A stretch of DNA of 64,000 nucleotides from Armatimonas rosea (GCF_014202505.1 NZ_JACHGW010000003.1:496001-560000), one strand, 5' to 3'. Positions 1 through 9,008 are shown, counted from the stretch's first letter. Numbers and translations: made by a program. Notes: generated by a model not told the origin, from the letters alone.

Positions 1-215
1 TCGCCGTACTCCGGGCGGGTGGCGAGCTGGAAGCCGCTGTCGAGCTCGATGATCCGCAGTCCGGAGTCTTGGTCACGGTAGCGCTGGCGCAGCTCTTCTA
101 GAGCGTCGCGCACCGCGTCCTCGTCCCACTCCGTGGCCTTCACCAAGTCCTTGAGGCTCAACGGCTCACCGGAGACAAAGAGCAGGGCCTCCACCATTCC
201 TAAAAGGCTACGCAT
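1..215 (-). CDS. scpB: ScpB, segregation and condensation protein B (N-terminal part, cut by window edge)
   Basis: About 71 N-terminal residues are visible, beginning MRSLLGMVEALLFVSGEPLS, which is the first winged-helix region of ScpB; the rest lies beyond the left edge. In the Smc-ScpA-ScpB complex, ScpB dimers bind the kleisin ScpA and help condense and segregate the chromosome. The ATG at 213-215 overlaps the scpA stop codon (8-nt overlap), so translation is probably coupled to scpA. The assignment rests on the sequence motif plus the canonical scpA-scpB order. Confidence 0.88.
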   Translation of the reverse strand, partial: MRSLLGMVEALLFVSGEPLSLKDLVKATEWDEDAVRDALEELRQRYRDQDSGLRIIELDSGFQLATRPEYG

Positions 216-1035
216 CCTCGTCGGTCTCCTCGTCGCTATCGGGATCTACCATCGCGCTGTGGGGGGCGTCACGCTCGCTATCGGGCACAAAGATAAGACG
301 GATCGGGCCGCAGAACTCGTCTTGCTGGACATCGATGGCGTTTTGCTTGAGGAGCTCCAGCAGTGCCAGAAACAGCAGGATGATCTCCAGGACCTCAAAG
401 GGTGGGACGGGCAGTAGCTCCACGAGGTCCAAGCCCTCGGCACCGGCGCGCTCCACCTGGCCCAGCACCAGGCGCATCGTCATGCGGAGCGTGATCTTCT
501 GGCGGCGCACACTGGTGATCGAGCGCTCGCCCGCGCCCACATCGGCGAGGATACGCTCCAGAGCGCGCAGCAAGGCATCGGCGGGGAGCTCACCAAACTT
601 GGGAGGCAGGGCGTACTCGTTGGAGTAGGGCAGCGGCTCGCGGAAGAACGAGCGGTGGATCTCTCCCTCGCGCTGAAGAAGTGTCTCGGCGATCGCTTGG
701 TACTGGCTGTACTCCAAGAGCCGCCGTACCAGCTCGGCGCGTGGGTCCTCGCCGACACCCGCTTCGTCTTCGAGCTCGTCTTTGGGGGGAGCGGGCAGGA
801 GCAAGCGGGACTTGATCTCCAGCAGGGTCGCGGCCATCACCAGAAACTCCCCTGCTACGCCCAGGTCCAGGTTCTCCATGGCGTTGAGGTGGACTAGATA
901 CTGGTCGCAAAGCTCGGTGATAGGCAGGTCAAAGATATCCATACGACCGTGCCGCACCAGGTGGAGCAAGAGATCGAGTGGACCGTCGAAGTCGTGGATA
1001 TGGACCGTGGGAGGCGGCGCAAGGGCGACCGGCAT
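208..1035 (-). CDS. scpA: ScpA, kleisin subunit of the Smc condensin complex
   Basis: The protein has the ScpA/kleisin N-terminal signature (FDGPLDLLLHLVRHGRMDIF) followed by the helical segment that binds Smc, an acidic middle and a C-terminal winged helix. It bridges the Smc heads and recruits ScpB during chromosome condensation. The frame is open to an upstream start at 1077, but the ATG at 1035 is preferred: it begins MPVALAPPPTVHIHDFDGPL, and a TACAAT -10 hexamer ends 8 nt before it, which would put transcription start on the start codon. With this start it has 275 residues, normal for the family. It forms an operon with the overlapping scpB. Confidence 0.92.
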   Translation of the reverse strand: MPVALAPPPTVHIHDFDGPLDLLLHLVRHGRMDIFDLPITELCDQYLVHLNAMENLDLGVAGEFLVMAATLLEIKSRLLLPAPPKDELEDEAGVGEDPRAELVRRLLEYSQYQAIAETLLQREGEIHRSFFREPLPYSNEYALPPKFGELPADALLRALERILADVGAGERSITSVRRQKITLRMTMRLVLGQVERAGAEGLDLVELLPVPPFEVLEIILLFLALLELLKQNAIDVQQDEFCGPIRLIFVPDSERDAPHSAMVDPDSDEETDEDA

Positions 1036-1043
1036 AGTAAAGG

Positions 1044-1049
1044 ATTGTA
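1044..1049 (-). promoter_or_regulatory. -10 element (TACAAT) for scpA, probably leaderless
   Basis: TACAAT on the minus strand ends 8 nt before the preferred scpA ATG. There is no Shine-Dalgarno sequence in the gap. It fits the window-wide pattern of -10 boxes placed directly before start codons. Confidence 0.6.
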
Positions 1050-1098
1050 CCCAGTGCGACGCCCTGTCGCAACGCACGAGGCACGGTGACTTTTGCGG

Positions 1099-1818
1099 CT
1101 ACAACTGGTCGGTGCGGAGGCGATAGCCGACACCTGGGACGGTGAGTAAGTAGCGGTCGCCGGTGATATTGGGCTCCAGCTTGCGCCGGAGGTGGGAGAC
1201 ATGGACATGAACCACGTGCACTTCATCGTAGTTCTCTCCCCAGACAGCGCGGAGCAGGTGGGAGTAGGGCAGGACATGGTCGACATGCAGCACTAGCTCG
1301 CGCAGGAGATCGAACTCAATCTTGGTGAGCTTGATCTCCTCACCGGAGCGCTTGACCTCGCGGCGCAGTAGGTCGATCACAAACGGGCCGATGGTGATGG
1401 CTTGTGCGCGGGGCGGGGCGCTTGCTTGGGCGCGGCGCAGGACCGCGCGCATGCGTGCAACCAGCTCCGCGGTGTGAAAGGGCTTGGTGAGGTAGTCGTC
1501 GGCTCCTAGCTCGAGCGCGGTCACTTTAATCCGCGGCGTGTCTGCCGCGGTCACCAGGATAATGGGGATACTCGACCACTGGCGAACCTGCCGGCAGACC
1601 TCCAGGCCATCTAGCTCCTCGATCCCAATATCAAGGAGCACCAGGTCGGGGGGATGCTGTGCGATTCGCTCCAAGGCGAGCCGGCCGCTGCGGACAACCT
1701 CGATCTCCCAGCCCCGCGCCGAGAGCTGGGACTGGAGGAGCTTCTGTATCGTGAGATCGTCCTCGACAAGAAGGACACGCTCTCCTTCTTGGAGGGGGAG
1801 GGTGAGGAGTGTTTCCAT
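1099..1818 (-). CDS. OmpR/PhoB-family response regulator
   Basis: A 239-residue two-domain regulator. Residues ~14-127 are a receiver domain with the acidic pair (VEDD), a phospho-acceptor Asp in LVLLDIGIEELDG (around residue 58) and the conserved Lys in DYLTKPF. Residues ~145-239 form an OmpR-type winged-helix DNA-binding domain ending in the typical LRRKLEP...VPGVGYRL signature. It lies 5 nt downstream of a sensor kinase on the same strand and is almost certainly its partner. Its targets cannot be read from the sequence. Confidence 0.93.
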   Translation of the reverse strand: METLLTLPLQEGERVLLVEDDLTIQKLLQSQLSARGWEIEVVRSGRLALERIAQHPPDLVLLDIGIEELDGLEVCRQVRQWSSIPIILVTAADTPRIKVTALELGADDYLTKPFHTAELVARMRAVLRRAQASAPPRAQAITIGPFVIDLLRREVKRSGEEIKLTKIEFDLLRELVLHVDHVLPYSHLLRAVWGENYDEVHVVHVHVSHLRRKLEPNITGDRYLLTVPGVGYRLRTDQL

Positions 1819-1823
1819 CTCGC

Positions 1824-3692
1824 CTAGACGCTCTCTCTCTCAGGGGCGGGCTCAGACGCGCTCAGGAGCGTACAGTGTGGTAGCGTCACAGTCACAGTCA
1901 CTCCTCCGAAGGGCTCGTTTTGCGCGGATATCTGCCCCCCATGTCCCTCGACAAGAGTCCGGCAGATCGCGAGGCCGAGTCCGGTCCCCGCGGACATACT
2001 CGTGGTGCTTCGGCGATAGAACTTCTCAAAGATCTTCTCCTCCGTGCCAGGGGGGAGACTCTCCCCACGATTGGTCACCTGAAAGACAACCTCGGTCTCC
2101 CGTAGCTCGCCTACGAGGAGGAGGGGAGAGCCTTTAAAAGAGTACTTGAGCGCATTTTCAAGCAAGTTGAGCGCGACAATCTCCAGCTGGGTGGGATCCC
2201 CCATGACAAGGAGAGGGGTGGCGGGAAAGTGTGTTTGGATGGAGTGATCTTTACTGAGGACACGAACCCGCTCGAGGGCATTGGCGATGATATCGGTAAG
2301 GTCACAGGGCTCCTGCAGGACAGGCGCAACCTCCGACTCCAGTCGCGACATCTCCAGCAGGTTGCGGACGCGGCTTGCGAGGGTATCGAGCTCTTGGCTC
2401 ACCAGAGTAAGGCACTCGGTGACCTCGGGGGAGAGCGAGGGTGGGAGAGCTTCTGGGGAGTCGGCCTCCAGGAGGTTGGAGACGGAGAGCTGCATCGTGG
2501 AGATGGGAGTCTTGAGGTCGTGAGAGATATTGGCCAGGAGGTCTGACTTGGCAAGGTTGAGCCTGTGGAGGGACTCATTGCGCTGCCCGAGGGCAAGAGC
2601 GAGCCGCTGAAGGCGCTCATAGAGTAAGAAAAGGTTCCAGCTGATCACGGGCACAGCGAGAAGGAGTGGGATGCCAACAATGGCGAAGTTTCTCAGCAGA
2701 TACCGGTAGGGGGCAAAGGCTGCATCGGTGGGTTGCGCTACCAGAATCACCCAGCCGGGAACCAAGGTTGGGGTGTAGCCTACCATCTGTTCCTGCTGTG
2801 ACGGCGCGAAGCTAGCCTCTAAGGGAGGAGGAATCCGGTAGAGCTCCGCTCCAGGACTGCCTTGTAGCGCCTTTTGGTAAGGGGCATAGTCAGGACGAAC
2901 CCGGCGCTCCAGAAAACGGATTGCACTCTCTTGAGGAGCGGTGGCGTCACTGCTGGTAGCGACAATCCGCTGGGTGTTGTCGATCAGGATCACGGTGCCG
3001 CTGTAGAAACGAATGGAGGTCAGCCAGTCGTAGAAGTTCCCAAGGCGAAAGTAGGCAACGAGCACCCCCACCGCGATCCCTTGTTGATTCCGCACAGGAA
3101 TCGCCATTGCCAGTGCTTCTTTCTCCTCCAGTCCCCTGAGATGAACGACATTATTGACCAGGGGGGGATCTTGTTTGTGGTGGGAGTATAGCTGAGCAAA
3201 CCAGGGCTCTGCGGCAATACTTTGTGGGAACTCCGCAACCGCAGGGTACTCTGCGATCTGCTCTCCTTCCTGATTGTAGGTGGCGGCGGCCAAGAGGTCT
3301 GGCAGGAGGTCAACACTATCTTTGAGGGTACTAACCACCATCGACCGATCGTTTTTCTGAACCGCTTGCGTGAGAGTGGGGCGCTCTACGAGGGTATGAA
3401 GGATCGTAAATGCATTCTGACACCGTCGCTCTAGGAGGCGAGCACAGAGCCGTGCGGTATTTTGCGCTCGCCAAGCCGCGAGCCGGGTCTGATTGGAGTT
3501 TGCGCTGCTGAGGGTAATGGCGAGGTAGAGAACGAGGCTAAAGAACAAGACGAGGATCATGCTCAAGACAAGAGCTCTGTCTCGTCGCGATTGGGATAGA
3601 CTGGTGGTAAGCCCTGTATCCGATACCTCCGAGTCGAACGGGGCATCGTGACGTGGGGGGATTTGAGGGCTTCTCCCGTGGGGAATCTTCAT
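1824..3692 (-). CDS. Membrane sensor histidine kinase with dCache-like extracellular domain
   Basis: A 622-residue kinase. A first transmembrane segment (~residues 40-62) is followed by ~270 extracytoplasmic residues that resemble a dCache ligand-binding domain, a second transmembrane segment (~330-360), a dimerisation/phosphoacceptor domain with SHDLKTPIS (His around residue 391), and an HATPase domain with N box (LLENALKYS) and G box (GTGLGLAICRTLVEGHGG). No clear HAMP domain separates TM2 from the H box. It should autophosphorylate and pass the phosphate to the adjacent OmpR-type regulator. The signal is unknown; dCache domains often bind small organic molecules. Confidence 0.92.
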   Translation of the reverse strand: MKIPHGRSPQIPPRHDAPFDSEVSDTGLTTSLSQSRRDRALVLSMILVLFFSLVLYLAITLSSANSNQTRLAAWRAQNTARLCARLLERRCQNAFTILHTLVERPTLTQAVQKNDRSMVVSTLKDSVDLLPDLLAAATYNQEGEQIAEYPAVAEFPQSIAAEPWFAQLYSHHKQDPPLVNNVVHLRGLEEKEALAMAIPVRNQQGIAVGVLVAYFRLGNFYDWLTSIRFYSGTVILIDNTQRIVATSSDATAPQESAIRFLERRVRPDYAPYQKALQGSPGAELYRIPPPLEASFAPSQQEQMVGYTPTLVPGWVILVAQPTDAAFAPYRYLLRNFAIVGIPLLLAVPVISWNLFLLYERLQRLALALGQRNESLHRLNLAKSDLLANISHDLKTPISTMQLSVSNLLEADSPEALPPSLSPEVTECLTLVSQELDTLASRVRNLLEMSRLESEVAPVLQEPCDLTDIIANALERVRVLSKDHSIQTHFPATPLLVMGDPTQLEIVALNLLENALKYSFKGSPLLLVGELRETEVVFQVTNRGESLPPGTEEKIFEKFYRRSTTSMSAGTGLGLAICRTLVEGHGGQISAQNEPFGGVTVTVTLPHCTLLSASEPAPERESV

Positions 3693-3713
3693 GGCGATCT
3701 CGTTGCAACTGAC

Positions 3714-3719
3714 ATTGTA
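3714..3719 (-). promoter_or_regulatory. -10 element (TACAAT) for the two-component operon
   Basis: TACAAT on the minus strand lies 21 nt before the kinase ATG, giving a predicted leader of about 14 nt. No convincing -35 box was seen. Confidence 0.45.
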
Positions 3720-4021
3720 GCACCCGCGGACTACACCACCGAGAGATCATGGATTCTTGAGGGAATCTTGAGACGATGCCCCTTCGGGGGAAGAGCATTT
3801 TAGCCAAGATTCGGGTACAACGGAGCCCGGGTCTGCATGTTTCTAATTTCCTGAAATTTCCACCGCGAAAACCAATGAAAATTAAGCTATTGCCTTTGTC
3901 GAAACAGCATCAGGGGGATTATGGTTCCTAAGGTTTGCCTCAGATTTCAAGAGAGGGGAACACTTGTCGTTTTGCGGCGAGATTGTCGTACCGGGACTCA
4001 TTGGGGAGACAGACAATCATA
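3720..4021. other. AT-rich intergenic region between two divergent genes
   Basis: No gene was recognised here. The stretch holds a short hairpin (CCCCTTCGGGG near 3779) and AT-rich sequence from about 3835 onward. It probably carries the promoter of the downstream glycosyltransferase, but no convincing -35/-10 pair could be assigned. The drop in GC begins here and continues into that gene. Confidence 0.4.
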
Positions 4022-5161
4022 ATGGCTGGCAAAAAGAGCATCCTACATTTATTAAATTTTATCCCTTCTCATGAGCGGACTATGGATCACTTTATCCTGA
4101 GAATGGTGGGGCAGTTAAACCAATCAAAAGTTCACTCTATCTTTGTATTCCCTGCTGAGCCCTCCTTAGTGATGAAGGAGAGGCTCCTGGGCTTAGGTGC
4201 CGATTATAAAGTGTGTGCCTTCCCCTTAAATCCCCAGCGTGTGTCTACACTTGTTAAAGAGCTGGAAGGCTGTCACATTGATGTGATGCAGACAATGTTT
4301 ATGTCTCCTTATAATGTGAGTTTGTTTATTTTTAAGTGGAGAGCTCGTGTCGGTAAGTGGATTTTTGTAGATCGGTCTAGTGGGAATTCCACAAGGGGTA
4401 GCGAAAAAAGTATTGGTAAGGATTTTTATCGTCGTATTCGTGGTTTTTTTTCTGGATTTGTAATCGATAGAGTGATCTCCGTCTCTGGTTATGTCGCTGC
4501 ACGCGATCAGTTTGAGATGTTTTTGCCTGGCGATAAGATTCGTACTATCTACAATGGCATTGACCTCGCACGGTTCTCCGTTGCTCAGGCACCAGTTGCC
4601 AATGCGGTATTTACAGTGGTCTTTGCCGGACAGTTGATCCCCGAGAAAGGGCTTGAGCTACTCATTGAGGCCGTTGCGCAGCTGAAGGTACAAGATGGAA
4701 TCGTGGTACAGGTAAAGGTTGCAGGTGCGGGCCGTAGTCAGAGTGAGCTGGTAGCTCTCGCAGAGCGCTTGGTGCCAGGGCAGATTCAGTTTCTGGGACA
4801 GGTCTCCGATCTGCAAGAGCACTTCCGAGCAGCGGATGCTGCTGTGTTTCCGTCGCGCTGGGCGGAGGCATTTGGCTTTGTGGTTGCTGAGGCCATGGCC
4901 TGTGGGCTGCCCGTGATTGTCTCCGATGCGGGGGCACTCCCTGAGGTCGTTGGGGCGGACCAGCAGGCGGGCTTGATCTTTGAGTCCGACGACGTCGGAG
5001 CGCTGGCACAGCAGCTCAAGAGGCTCTACAGCGACCCAGCGCGACGCCAGGCGATGGGGCTAATCGCACGTCAGCGCACCGAGACCCTGTTCTCTTTAGA
5101 TCGAATGGTCGATGACTATGTTGCCGCCTGTTTAGAGCTTCTGCCAGACAACAAGGGCTAG
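4022..5161 (+). CDS. GT4-family glycosyltransferase
   Basis: A GT-B fold, GT4-type retaining glycosyltransferase of 379 residues when begun at the ATG at 4022 (MAGKKSILHLLNFIPSHE); an in-frame start at 3935 exists, but its extra residues are unlike the family. The C-terminal half has the donor-binding signature: GQLIPEKGLELLIEAV, then PSRWAEAFGFVVAEAMACG with the E-x7-E motif, then DAGALPEVVG. It should transfer a nucleotide-activated sugar to a glycan or lipid. The first ~180 codons are AT-rich, with many TTA, AAA and ATT codons, whereas the second half matches the GC-rich genome, suggesting a mosaic gene. No other polysaccharide genes adjoin it. Confidence 0.85.
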   Translation: MAGKKSILHLLNFIPSHERTMDHFILRMVGQLNQSKVHSIFVFPAEPSLVMKERLLGLGADYKVCAFPLNPQRVSTLVKELEGCHIDVMQTMFMSPYNVSLFIFKWRARVGKWIFVDRSSGNSTRGSEKSIGKDFYRRIRGFFSGFVIDRVISVSGYVAARDQFEMFLPGDKIRTIYNGIDLARFSVAQAPVANAVFTVVFAGQLIPEKGLELLIEAVAQLKVQDGIVVQVKVAGAGRSQSELVALAERLVPGQIQFLGQVSDLQEHFRAADAAVFPSRWAEAFGFVVAEAMACGLPVIVSDAGALPEVVGADQQAGLIFESDDVGALAQQLKRLYSDPARRQAMGLIARQRTETLFSLDRMVDDYVAACLELLPDNKG

Positions 5162-5199
5162 CATTTGCCAGCAGACAAGCGATCTGGGGAAACGTGGGG

Positions 5200-5233
5200 T
5201 ATACTCCTGACTAGCGCGCGTCTCTGACGCGCG
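5200..5233 (+). promoter_or_regulatory. -10 element and 5'-end hairpin of a ~150-nt leader
   Basis: TATACT at 5200-5205 is a good -10 hexamer. Transcription should begin around 5212, immediately before a perfect 7-bp stem (CGCGCGT 5215-5221, loop CTCTG, ACGCGCG 5227-5233). The leader then runs about 125 nt to the ATG at 5360, which is preceded by a TTAGGAG Shine-Dalgarno-like sequence. A hairpin at the 5' end would be expected to stabilise the mRNA. Confidence 0.5.
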
Positions 5234-5359
5234 GATGTCGTTTTCTGGATGCTTCCCCGGCAGTGACCCGCCGCCCCGTTGCGCGATTTCGAGTGGCGTG
5301 AGCGTGACCTGTGCCTGGTTGAGGCGTCGTTTCTTACTTTGTTTACTTAGGAGTACCTC

Positions 5360-8300
5360 ATGCGACGACGGCGCACTGCCGCCTCTGCCGACGATGAAAA
5401 CGTCGTGCTTGATGCTGTTAACAGCACCCCGACCACAACCGACACCGTCCCTGCCTCTGCAGAACCGGAACCTGTCACCGATATCCCCGCCCCTAAGCCG
5501 CGTCGACGAACCACGCGGGCGAAAGCCGAGACACCTGCTGTCGAGCCCGAGCCTACCGCTGTTGTCGAGCCCGCTGCGGTGGTGCCTGAGCCTGAGCCAG
5601 CGCCGGTAAAGCCACGGCGGACGCGCAAGCCCAAGGCCGTCGAGCCGGAGCTTGTCGTTGCGGCTGAGCCTGAGCCCGAGCCTGTGGTTCCCGAACCCGT
5701 GCTTGAGGAGAGTACCCCCGAGCCCGCCGAGTCTGCCTCGCGTCGCCGCCGCTCTCGTGCTCGAAAGGCACCGCTGGAGCCTACCGTCGGTCTGGAAGAG
5801 GCCCAGTCCATTCTCGCCGAGGTTGCGCCCGAGCCCGCTCTTGCCGCAGAGACCATCTCCATCGAGGAGCGGATTGTCGCTGAGGATCGCGACCCCCGCA
5901 CGGGCCGCCGTCGCCGTGGCCGGGGAGGCCGCGACAGTAAGCCCACCGCCGAGCCCGAGCCGACTCCCGCCCCCGTTGCCGAGACGCCGGCAGAGACCGA
6001 GTCGGGAGACTCCGATCGCCCCCGGCGCGTTCGTGGGCTCCGGCGCACCCGGACGGTCGCTGCCCCCACCATGATGGTCTCGGGGGACGAGCTGCCGGTC
6101 GTGGTGCCTGTGGAGCTTCCCGAGCCTGTGGTTGCGGAGACCGACGAAGGAAAGCCCGCGCGGGTTCGTGGGGGACGGCGTGGTCGCCGCGACGGTGGCG
6201 CTGCCGCGCTCCTTCCCCCCCCGGTTGCTGGCCCTGTTGTCCCGCCCCCTGTGGAGCCGCTGCCGCCGCTCTACACGCCACTCCCCGCTGAGGTCCTCGC
6301 CAACTTGGTGGAGGCTAAGGTCGCGGTGCGTAAAGGTGTCGCCGAGCTCTTGATCGGTGGCGAGCCGCGCCTGCCGATGCTCTTCTTTGTCAATACCGAG
6401 ATGGGCGAGGAGTTTCTTGCCAGCGCCCAGCGCCAGATTCGCTTCGCCTACGAAGCCGGCGTGCGCCTCTTTACGGTGCTCTGCCACCTGCCCTGGAAGA
6501 CCCGCTCCGGGGAGCGGCGCTACGACCTGCTCGATAGCATCCTGCGCTTTGTCTCCGAGAACGCGCCTGAGGCACTGGTCCTGCCACGGCTGATCTTCTC
6601 GCCGCCCGCCTCGTGGGCCCGGCAGAATCCCGGTGAGATGGTGCGCTACGCCAGCGGCGAAGAGGGCGATGTCTCCCTGGGCTCCCGGCTGTTCTGGGAG
6701 AAGGAGGCCGAGGAGGCGCTCCGTGCCGCAGTCGAGCATGTTGCGCAGGGACCGCACGCCGCCCGGGTCTTTGGGTTCTACCTGGAGCACGGCGAGTGGC
6801 TGCATGAGAAGGGGGTCGGCTACGACCTCTCCGATGCCAATGTCGCCGCCTTCCGTAGCTGGCTGCGAGCGCGCTACAAGAGCTCGCTGGTCGCCTTCCG
6901 GGCTGCCTGGCACGATGGCCACGTGACCTTTGAGAACGCCGCGATTCCCGCCTGGCCCGTGCCACAGGGAACCGGGGTCTTCCTCGGAGCGCGTGAGACC
7001 CGCTGGTCGGACTTCCATCGCTTCATGAGCGAGCGTGTCGCCGAGGTGATCAATCGCCTCGCAAAGGCCGTGAAAGAGGCATCGGGCGGTCGCAGTGCGG
7101 TCGCAGTGAGCTGTGGCTACACCCTGGAGCTGGCACGCACGAGCTCGGGACACCTGGCGCTCTCCGATGTCCTGGCATCGCCGCATGTCGATATCCTCAC
7201 CGCCCCGTTCTCCTACGCGGGCCGTCTTCCCGGTGGCGCTGCGCCGCTGCCCCTGCCGATTGAGTCGGTGGCGCTGGCGGGCAAGCTGTGCATCCTCGAA
7301 GACGATACCAAGACGTTTTTGGCGAGCGGGACGACCCCGGATACCTACAACCCGCATGTTCCGACGGTCGAGGGGACCCGCGCGGTGCATGTCCGCAACT
7401 TTGGAGCCGCGCTTGCCCACGGGGCGGGCATCTCCTACATGGACCTCTGGGGCGAGGGCTGGCTCGATGACCGTGAGACCTGGGAGTTTCTGGGCGGCCT
7501 GCGGGAGATCGCCGATCTCTACGCGACACGGCGGCGCAACCCCCGGACACGTGCCAACGCCGATCCCGATGTGGCGGTGATTGTCGATGAGGCGAGCTTC
7601 TTTGAGGTGCGCGACGAGCGTCTGCTGGAGAAGCTGATCTCCAACCAGCGCGAGGTGCTCCTGCGCTCCGGGGCACGGGTGGGCTTCTACCTCCAGTCCG
7701 ACCTGCTACGCAAGAACTTCCCCGAGACACCCAAGCTGCTGATCTTCCTCAATGCCTTTAAGATCGAGCCCGCTCTGCGCGCCGCGATCCGTGAGCGCTG
7801 GCAGGACGCTGGCCGGACCCTGGCTTGGCTCTTCACCCCCGGAGTCCGGGAAGAGAGCCTGACCGAGCAAGCCGAGGTCTTTGGGATGCACCTGAAGTTC
7901 CAGCCCTTTGCCTCGAAGCTTGGGAGCCGGGTCTTCTCCGACACCCGCTCGCCGCTGACCGAGACCCTACGTGGTCAGAAGCTCGGCGAAGAGGTCCGGG
8001 TGAATCCGTCGCTGACCATTGCGGACTCACGGGCTGTGGTTCTTGGCGAGTACGGCAATGGTAACGCCTCGCTGGGGGTTCGCAAGCACCCGCGCTGGCA
8101 GTCGGTGTTTATCGGCGAGCCGGTCCTGACCCAGGCACTCCTGCGTGGCCTCTACAAGCTGGCGGGGGTGGCGGCCTACACCGCGGACGACGATGTGGCT
8201 TGGGTGGGCGATGGCCTGCTCTGTCTGCACTCGGCGCCGGGTGGCGGGACCACGGTCTACCTACCGGAGGAGGCGGTGCTCCATGACTTTGTCTACGGCG

Positions 8301-8950
8301 AGACCCTGGCCCGCGATGGCCGGGGGGCACGCCTCTCGATGCCGGTCAATGGGACCCGCTTGCTCTACTTTGGCCCGACTGCGGAGTCCGAGCGCTTCGG
8401 TGCCGAGCCCGCGACCGCACCGCCGGGGCTGACCCTGAGCGAGCTGCCGGTGCCTGTGCCTCCGTTTGTCTTTGAGACCCCCTCGCCGCTGGGCGTGGAG
8501 TCGATCTCCGCCGAGGACGAGGCGATGTTCCAGGCCGCGCTGGCCGAGCTACCGCACCTCGCGGAGGTGATTGGCGAGCTAGAGGAGCCGACAATCGCGA
8601 TTGCCGAGGCCGCGACTGCCGCGGTCGCCGAGGTGGTCGCTCCCACGGAGCGCGCCCCACGCCGCCGCCGTGGCCGTGGTGGGCGCGATCGCCGTGGCCG
8701 CGACGAAGAGACCAGTGAGCCCGCTGCCGCAGAGACGGTAGAAGATACCGAGCCTGTGCGTCGCCCGTCGCTGGAGGAGCTCCTGCCCCTCTCGGAGTCC
8801 CCGCTGGAGGGAGAGCTTCCCCCCATCCCGGAGGAGTTCCTCGCCCTCGACGAGACCCCCGCAGTTGCGGAGCCCGCCCCGCCTGCCCGCCGCCCGCGCC
8901 GCCGCCGCCTACGCAGCGACGCCAGCGAGCCCACGGAGTCTGCGGAGTAG
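5360..8950 (+). CDS. GH42-like (beta-galactosidase-fold) protein with RNase E-like disordered Arg/Glu/Pro tails
   Basis: A 1196-residue protein with three parts. Residues 1-~310 are low complexity, rich in Pro-Glu and Arg, with RRRRGRGGRD near residue 183. Residues ~315-1070 resemble a GH42-type beta-galactosidase: a TIM barrel with FGFYLEHGEW (candidate acid/base Glu) and ILEDDTKTFL (candidate nucleophile region), then a Rossmann-like segment like the GH42 trimerisation domain. Residues ~1075-1196 are another disordered tail repeating RRRRGRGGRD. There is no signal peptide, so it should be cytoplasmic. Such Arg-rich tails are typical of RNase E/G and other RNA-binding proteins, not glycosidases. 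Substrate unknown. A long reverse-strand reading frame over its first half is a composition artefact. Confidence 0.8.
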   Translation: MRRRRTAASADDENVVLDAVNSTPTTTDTVPASAEPEPVTDIPAPKPRRRTTRAKAETPAVEPEPTAVVEPAAVVPEPEPAPVKPRRTRKPKAVEPELVVAAEPEPEPVVPEPVLEESTPEPAESASRRRRSRARKAPLEPTVGLEEAQSILAEVAPEPALAAETISIEERIVAEDRDPRTGRRRRGRGGRDSKPTAEPEPTPAPVAETPAETESGDSDRPRRVRGLRRTRTVAAPTMMVSGDELPVVVPVELPEPVVAETDEGKPARVRGGRRGRRDGGAAALLPPPVAGPVVPPPVEPLPPLYTPLPAEVLANLVEAKVAVRKGVAELLIGGEPRLPMLFFVNTEMGEEFLASAQRQIRFAYEAGVRLFTVLCHLPWKTRSGERRYDLLDSILRFVSENAPEALVLPRLIFSPPASWARQNPGEMVRYASGEEGDVSLGSRLFWEKEAEEALRAAVEHVAQGPHAARVFGFYLEHGEWLHEKGVGYDLSDANVAAFRSWLRARYKSSLVAFRAAWHDGHVTFENAAIPAWPVPQGTGVFLGARETRWSDFHRFMSERVAEVINRLAKAVKEASGGRSAVAVSCGYTLELARTSSGHLALSDVLASPHVDILTAPFSYAGRLPGGAAPLPLPIESVALAGKLCILEDDTKTFLASGTTPDTYNPHVPTVEGTRAVHVRNFGAALAHGAGISYMDLWGEGWLDDRETWEFLGGLREIADLYATRRRNPRTRANADPDVAVIVDEASFFEVRDERLLEKLISNQREVLLRSGARVGFYLQSDLLRKNFPETPKLLIFLNAFKIEPALRAAIRERWQDAGRTLAWLFTPGVREESLTEQAEVFGMHLKFQPFASKLGSRVFSDTRSPLTETLRGQKLGEEVRVNPSLTIADSRAVVLGEYGNGNASLGVRKHPRWQSVFIGEPVLTQALLRGLYKLAGVAAYTADDDVAWVGDGLLCLHSAPGGGTTVYLPEEAVLHDFVYGETLARDGRGARLSMPVNGTRLLYFGPTAESERFGAEPATAPPGLTLSELPVPVPPFVFETPSPLGVESISAEDEAMFQAALAELPHLAEVIGELEEPTIAIAEAATAAVAEVVAPTERAPRRRRGRGGRDRRGRDEETSEPAAAETVEDTEPVRRPSLEELLPLSESPLEGELPPIPEEFLALDETPAVAEPAPPARRPRRRRLRSDASEPTESAE

Positions 8951-8962
8951 CACGTGCAGTCT

Positions 8963-9008
8963 GCGCCCCTCATTCTGGAAACAGAGCGAGGGGCGCTTTT
9001 GTTTTTCT
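8963..9008 (+). terminator. Rho-independent terminator
   Basis: A perfect 9-bp stem (GCGCCCCTC at 8963-8971, GAGGGGCGC at 8988-8996) is followed by TTTTGTTTTT. It lies 12 nt after the stop codon of the preceding gene. Confidence 0.9.

Noticed and set aside
5132-7420. Long reverse-strand reading frame (762 codons) opposite the GH42-like gene
   Set aside because: It is rich in Arg, Gly and Leu without any domain, and mirrors the Pro/Glu/Arg-rich forward gene; the forward frame has recognisable motifs, promoter and terminator.
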